NCBI RefSeq assembly: GCF_000317795.1
Contig: NC_019791.1
Span: forward strand, 1,178,001-1,242,000
Direction: 5' to 3'
DNA length: 64,000 nucleotides
Origin: Caldisphaera lagunensis DSM 15908
GTDB lineage: Archaea > Thermoproteota > Thermoprotei_A > Sulfolobales > Acidilobaceae
The position numbers and the translations under genes are program-made. The notes below the pieces were generated by a model. It saw nothing but the letters and a program-made list of their open reading frames with translations. It made no database searches and had not been told where the DNA came from. Positions within the stretch are counted from its first letter, which is position 1. Every line of letters starts with the position of its first letter. Positions 61,037 through 64,000 of this stretch are shown in pieces.

Positions 61037-63472
61037 ATGGAAGCGTTAAAGCCCAAAACCAATGAAACAAAATGGGATCCATCTTTAGAATTGAAAATAA
61101 TTGAAGAATGGGAAAAAGAAAAAGAGGAGGAGGAAAAAGAAAAAGAGGAGGAAAATTTAGATAACAAACTCCTCGTTATAGATACCCCCCCACCATATGC
61201 AAGTGGGAAGTGGCATGTAGGAGGTGCAGCTCATTATTCTCAAATTGATATGATATCAAGGTATTATAAATTAAAGGGTTTTAAAGTTATCACACCATTT
61301 TATGCTGATAGAAATGGATTACCTGTTGAAGTTCAAGTAGAGAAGGCATATAACATAAAGGCAAATGAGTTTGCGTCAACCCCAGAAGGGAGGGAAAAAT
61401 TTCTAAATTTATGTAAAAATTTTTTAGATAATGCCGAAAAAGAAATAGTTAATGTATGGAAGAGGCTTGGTTGCAGCTTTGATTATTGGAAAGAAGGGAC
61501 TGATAGTGAAAAATATAGAAAAATGACGCAGAAAACTTTTACAGAACTTTATAAAAAAGGGTTAATATATGAGGATGAAAGACCTGTTAGATGGTGTCCC
61601 AGATGTGGGACAACTTTAGCTGAGGCGGAAATAGAATATGATGAAGAAGAAGGTTACTTATATTACATAAACTTTAAAATAAAGGGAGAAGAAAGATATG
61701 TAACTGTTGCAACAACGAGGCCAGAATTATTAGCTTCTTGTGCTGCATTGATTTACAATCCTAAAGATGAAAGATATAAAGATCTCAAAGGAAAGAAAGC
61801 AATATCTCCTTTGTATGAAAATGAATTAGAAATATTTGAGCATCCAAGTGTTGATATGAGCTTTGGAACAGGGCTAATGATGGTATGCTCTTATGGAGAT
61901 GAAAATGATGTAAGGCTTTTTAAGGAATTGAATTTAAAACCAAAGGTTTTAATAGGACCAATAGGAACGATGCTACCAAATTCAGGTATTTTATCTGGAT
62001 TAACAGTAAATAAGGCAAGAGAAAAAATTGCAGAAGAGCTTGATAAGAAAAAATTATTAGTAAAAAAAGAAAAAATTAGGCATAGTATACCGGTTTGTTG
62101 GAGATGTAAAACACCTTTGCAAATAATAAATAGAAGGGAATTTTTCTTAAAGCAATTGTCATTTAAAGATGAGCTGAAAGAAATCATAAATAAAATAGAT
62201 ATAAGGCCTGAAATGCATAAGAAGAAGCTATTAGATTGGATAGATAGCATATCTATGGATTGGCCAATATCAAGGGATAGATTTTATGGGACAGAAATAC
62301 CTGTTTGGAGGTGTACAAATTGCAATTCAATACTTATTCCGCCAGAAGAAAACAAATATTATAGGCCATGGAAAGATGAAATACCTTTTGATAAATGCCC
62401 AGTTTGCAATGCCCCAAAAGAAAAAATTGTTGGAGAAAAGAGGGTTTTTGATACATGGTTTGATTCAAGTATTTCAGTTTTATATGTAACAAAATGGAAT
62501 GAAAACAAGGAGTTTTTTGAAAAGGCTATACAAAACACTTTAAGACCTCAAGGGGAAGATATAATAAGGTCTTGGCTATACTATTCTTTATTAAGAGTTT
62601 ATCAATTAACCAAAAGGCCTGCCTTTAAATACATAAGAATAACAGGTATGGGCCTTGATCCTAAAGGTAGGCCAATGCACAAATCATTGGGAAATGTAAT
62701 TGATCCTGATCCCATAATAAGCAAATATGGTGCTGATTCATTTAGATTTTGGGCTGCTATTTCTGCAAAATTAGGCTATGATTATAGATTTGATGAAAAT
62801 AAAATAATAACTGGAAGGAACTTTGCAACAAAGATATGGAATTTAACAAGATTTATATCTTCATTTCCATATTTAGAAGGGGAATATAGAGATACTGAAA
62901 AGGCTTTCTTAGCATTAACTCAAGACTATATAGAAAAAATCGATAAAGGCTATCAAACCCTTGACATGTTTGAGCCTATAAGCTTATTATATGAATTAAT
63001 ATGGGATATATTTGCATCTAATTATGTTGAATTGGTTAAAAACAGGGCATATAATAAAGAAAATGAATTTAGTAAAGAAGAACAAATTTCTTCTTGGAGG
63101 GGATTGCATGAGATGTTTAAGTCATCTTTAATAATGCTTTCCCCTATAATGCCTTTCATAACATATTATTCTTATAAGATACTTTATAATAAAAACATAA
63201 ATGAAGAAAACATACCTAAGCCTTGGTTTAATGAAGAAGAAAAACAAAAACTTATGAAAGATGCTTTGGAAATAATAGAAATAAATAAGGAAATATGGGC
63301 TTATAAGAAATCTCATAATATTAGCTTAAATAAACCTATAGAAGGTAAAATCATCATAGATGAGAGCTTATCTAAATATGTTAAAGACTTGAGATCATTG
63401 CATAAAACGGAATTTATAACAAGCAAAGAAGCTAAAGGAGAAAAAATAGGTAAAATTTATTTGGTGAAGTAA
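61037..63472 (+). CDS. valS: Valyl-tRNA synthetase
   Basis: Class I synthetase of the Ile/Val/Leu group, 811 residues. The HIGH-equivalent is in PPPYASGKWHVGGAAHY, the crenarchaeal ValRS variant. The editing domain carries VATTRPELLASCAAL. Zinc sites are WCPRCGTT, CWRCKTP and CTNC/CPVC. The KMSKS-equivalent is MHKSLGNVIDPD. An anticodon-binding domain follows. Near residues 26-39 a perfect 21-base tandem repeat (61111-61131 and 61132-61152) encodes EKEKEEE twice, lengthening a charged helix before the catalytic core. The ATG at 61037 follows AAGGTAATTAAA. Its last bases carry the GGTGA used by the next gene. Confidence 0.94.
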   Translation: MEALKPKTNETKWDPSLELKIIEEWEKEKEEEEKEKEEENLDNKLLVIDTPPPYASGKWHVGGAAHYSQIDMISRYYKLKGFKVITPFYADRNGLPVEVQVEKAYNIKANEFASTPEGREKFLNLCKNFLDNAEKEIVNVWKRLGCSFDYWKEGTDSEKYRKMTQKTFTELYKKGLIYEDERPVRWCPRCGTTLAEAEIEYDEEEGYLYYINFKIKGEERYVTVATTRPELLASCAALIYNPKDERYKDLKGKKAISPLYENELEIFEHPSVDMSFGTGLMMVCSYGDENDVRLFKELNLKPKVLIGPIGTMLPNSGILSGLTVNKAREKIAEELDKKKLLVKKEKIRHSIPVCWRCKTPLQIINRREFFLKQLSFKDELKEIINKIDIRPEMHKKKLLDWIDSISMDWPISRDRFYGTEIPVWRCTNCNSILIPPEENKYYRPWKDEIPFDKCPVCNAPKEKIVGEKRVFDTWFDSSISVLYVTKWNENKEFFEKAIQNTLRPQGEDIIRSWLYYSLLRVYQLTKRPAFKYIRITGMGLDPKGRPMHKSLGNVIDPDPIISKYGADSFRFWAAISAKLGYDYRFDENKIITGRNFATKIWNLTRFISSFPYLEGEYRDTEKAFLALTQDYIEKIDKGYQTLDMFEPISLLYELIWDIFASNYVELVKNRAYNKENEFSKEEQISSWRGLHEMFKSSLIMLSPIMPFITYYSYKILYNKNINEENIPKPWFNEEEKQKLMKDALEIIEINKEIWAYKKSHNISLNKPIEGKIIIDESLSKYVKDLRSLHKTEFITSKEAKGEKIGKIYLVK

Positions 63473-64000
63473 ATGGAGCTTTACGATTTAATTGTAATTG
63501 GGGGAGGTCCAGCTGGTTATCCAGCAGCAATTAGAGCATCCCAATTAGGCCTAAGAGTTGCATTAATAGAAAAAAACAAGCTTGGAGGGGAATGTACAAA
63601 TTATGGATGTATACCCACTAAAGCATTAATAAAAAGCTCCTATGAAAATAAAGATTTTAAAGATGCAATTGAAGAAGCAATAAGCGCATCAGATAAGGTA
63701 AGAGAAGGTATTTCATTTCTATTAAAAAACAATAAAGTAGATGTTTTTTATAATGAAGCAAAAATAGAAGAAAATAATGAAATGTTTATAGAAGAAAATA
63801 ATAATATAAAATCAAAAAAATTAATTATAGCAACTGGAACTGAGCCCATTGATTTACCTAATTTGAAAGTTGATGGGAAATTAATCCATAATAATAGAAC
63901 AATATTGAATTTAAAGGAAAAACCTTCAAGCCTATTAATAATAGGAGCCGGTTATGTTGGGGTTGAATTTGCAAATGCATTTTCAAAGCTTGACTCTAAA
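63473..64000 (+). CDS. lpd: Dihydrolipoamide dehydrogenase, 3' end cut by window
   Basis: Flavoprotein disulfide reductase; 176 codons are inside the window. LIVIGGGPAGYPAAIRASQL is the FAD-binding dinucleotide fold and GGECTNYGCIPTKALI the redox-active disulfide (CxxxxC) typical of lipoamide dehydrogenases. LIIGAGYVGVEFANAFSKL near the cut edge is the NAD-binding fold. It begins with ATG directly after the valS stop, with GGTGA (63463-63467) inside valS, so the two are an operon. Its role in 2-oxoacid or glycine-cleavage chemistry depends on partners outside the window. Confidence 0.92.
   Translation, partial: MELYDLIVIGGGPAGYPAAIRASQLGLRVALIEKNKLGGECTNYGCIPTKALIKSSYENKDFKDAIEEAISASDKVREGISFLLKNNKVDVFYNEAKIEENNEMFIEENNNIKSKKLIIATGTEPIDLPNLKVDGKLIHNNRTILNLKEKPSSLLIIGAGYVGVEFANAFSKLDSK

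Noticed and set aside
1-64000. CRISPR arrays, rRNA genes or an intact insertion sequence
   Set aside because: No regularly spaced repeats, no rRNA core sequences and no transposase with complete motifs were found on either strand.

Overview
The window is about 64 kb of AT-rich DNA (G+C near 30% by eye) from a crenarchaeon (Thermoproteota). Signs of this are an A-type ATP synthase, a thermosome, archaeal RNA polymerase subunits K, F and a probable Rpo13, S19e and L21e, class II ribonucleotide reductase, an editing-less threonyl-tRNA synthetase, Lhr helicase, tRNA genes without encoded CCA, TATA-box promoters, and frequent TTG/GTG starts behind GGTGA-type ribosome binding sites. Rpo13 points to the Sulfolobales/Desulfurococcales/Acidilobales group. 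The low G+C would fit a Caldisphaera-like member of the Acidilobales, but the genus is an inference.

Layout. 1-3.4 kb: 5' part of cdc48, rps19e, tRNA-Val, an IS-end-like relic and an HTH regulator. 3.5-9.2 kb: ADP-forming acetyl-CoA synthetase, a coiled-coil protein, a DUF447/MptE-like pterin pair and moeA. 9.1-13.8 kb (minus): trm1, a THEP1-type NTPase, an HTH regulator, a small unknown and glyA. 14-17.7 kb: small regulators, tRNA-Leu, an aminotransferase, a ribbon-helix-helix/PIN-like fusion and a VWA protein. 17.7-21.9 kb: a two-gene formate dehydrogenase (molybdopterin subunit plus NuoE/F-like subunit). 21.9-29.1 kb: a C/D box sRNA candidate, pyrH and part of the ATP synthase (F-E-A-B, with subunit I divergent). 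29-36.9 kb: PadR regulator, dphB, an M50 protease, rpo13, rpoK, rpl21e, rpoF, topoisomerase IA and signal peptidase. 37-40 kb: adenosylcobalamin-dependent nrdJ with a possible structured leader. 40-44 kb: a degenerate TtuA-like protein, a zinc-ribbon protein, an MFS carrier and a broken PD-(D/E)XK gene. 44-50 kb: tRNA-Glu, lhr, thermosome and a DHH phosphoesterase. 50-54 kb: MFS carrier, HxlR/DoxX divergent pair, an M24 homologue and a methyltransferase. 54-61 kb: a cell-surface region with a type IV pilin-like gene, secreted proteins, a second pilin gene broken by one TGA codon, and relics of a mobile element. 58.6-64 kb: thrS, valS and the 5' end of a dihydrolipoamide dehydrogenase gene.

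How the genes work together. Most of the window is housekeeping: transcription, translation, tRNA charging and modification, protein folding and turnover, dNTP supply and energy. MoeA supplies the cofactor that the formate dehydrogenase needs. Acetyl-CoA synthetase makes ATP by fermentation and the A-type ATPase couples ATP to an ion gradient. GlyA and the MptE-like protein point to a pterin-based C1 carrier.

The less ordinary items are: a near-identical 26-bp perfect palindrome present twice, once between genes and once inside a coding gene; four GGGAA repeats spaced one helical turn apart upstream of the pilin gene; the TGA-interrupted second pilin; catalytically degenerate members of the TtuA and M24 families; C/D box sRNA candidates; a hairpin at the predicted 5' end of the nrdJ mRNA; and several exact in-frame microduplications. 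No CRISPR array, rRNA gene or intact insertion sequence was seen.
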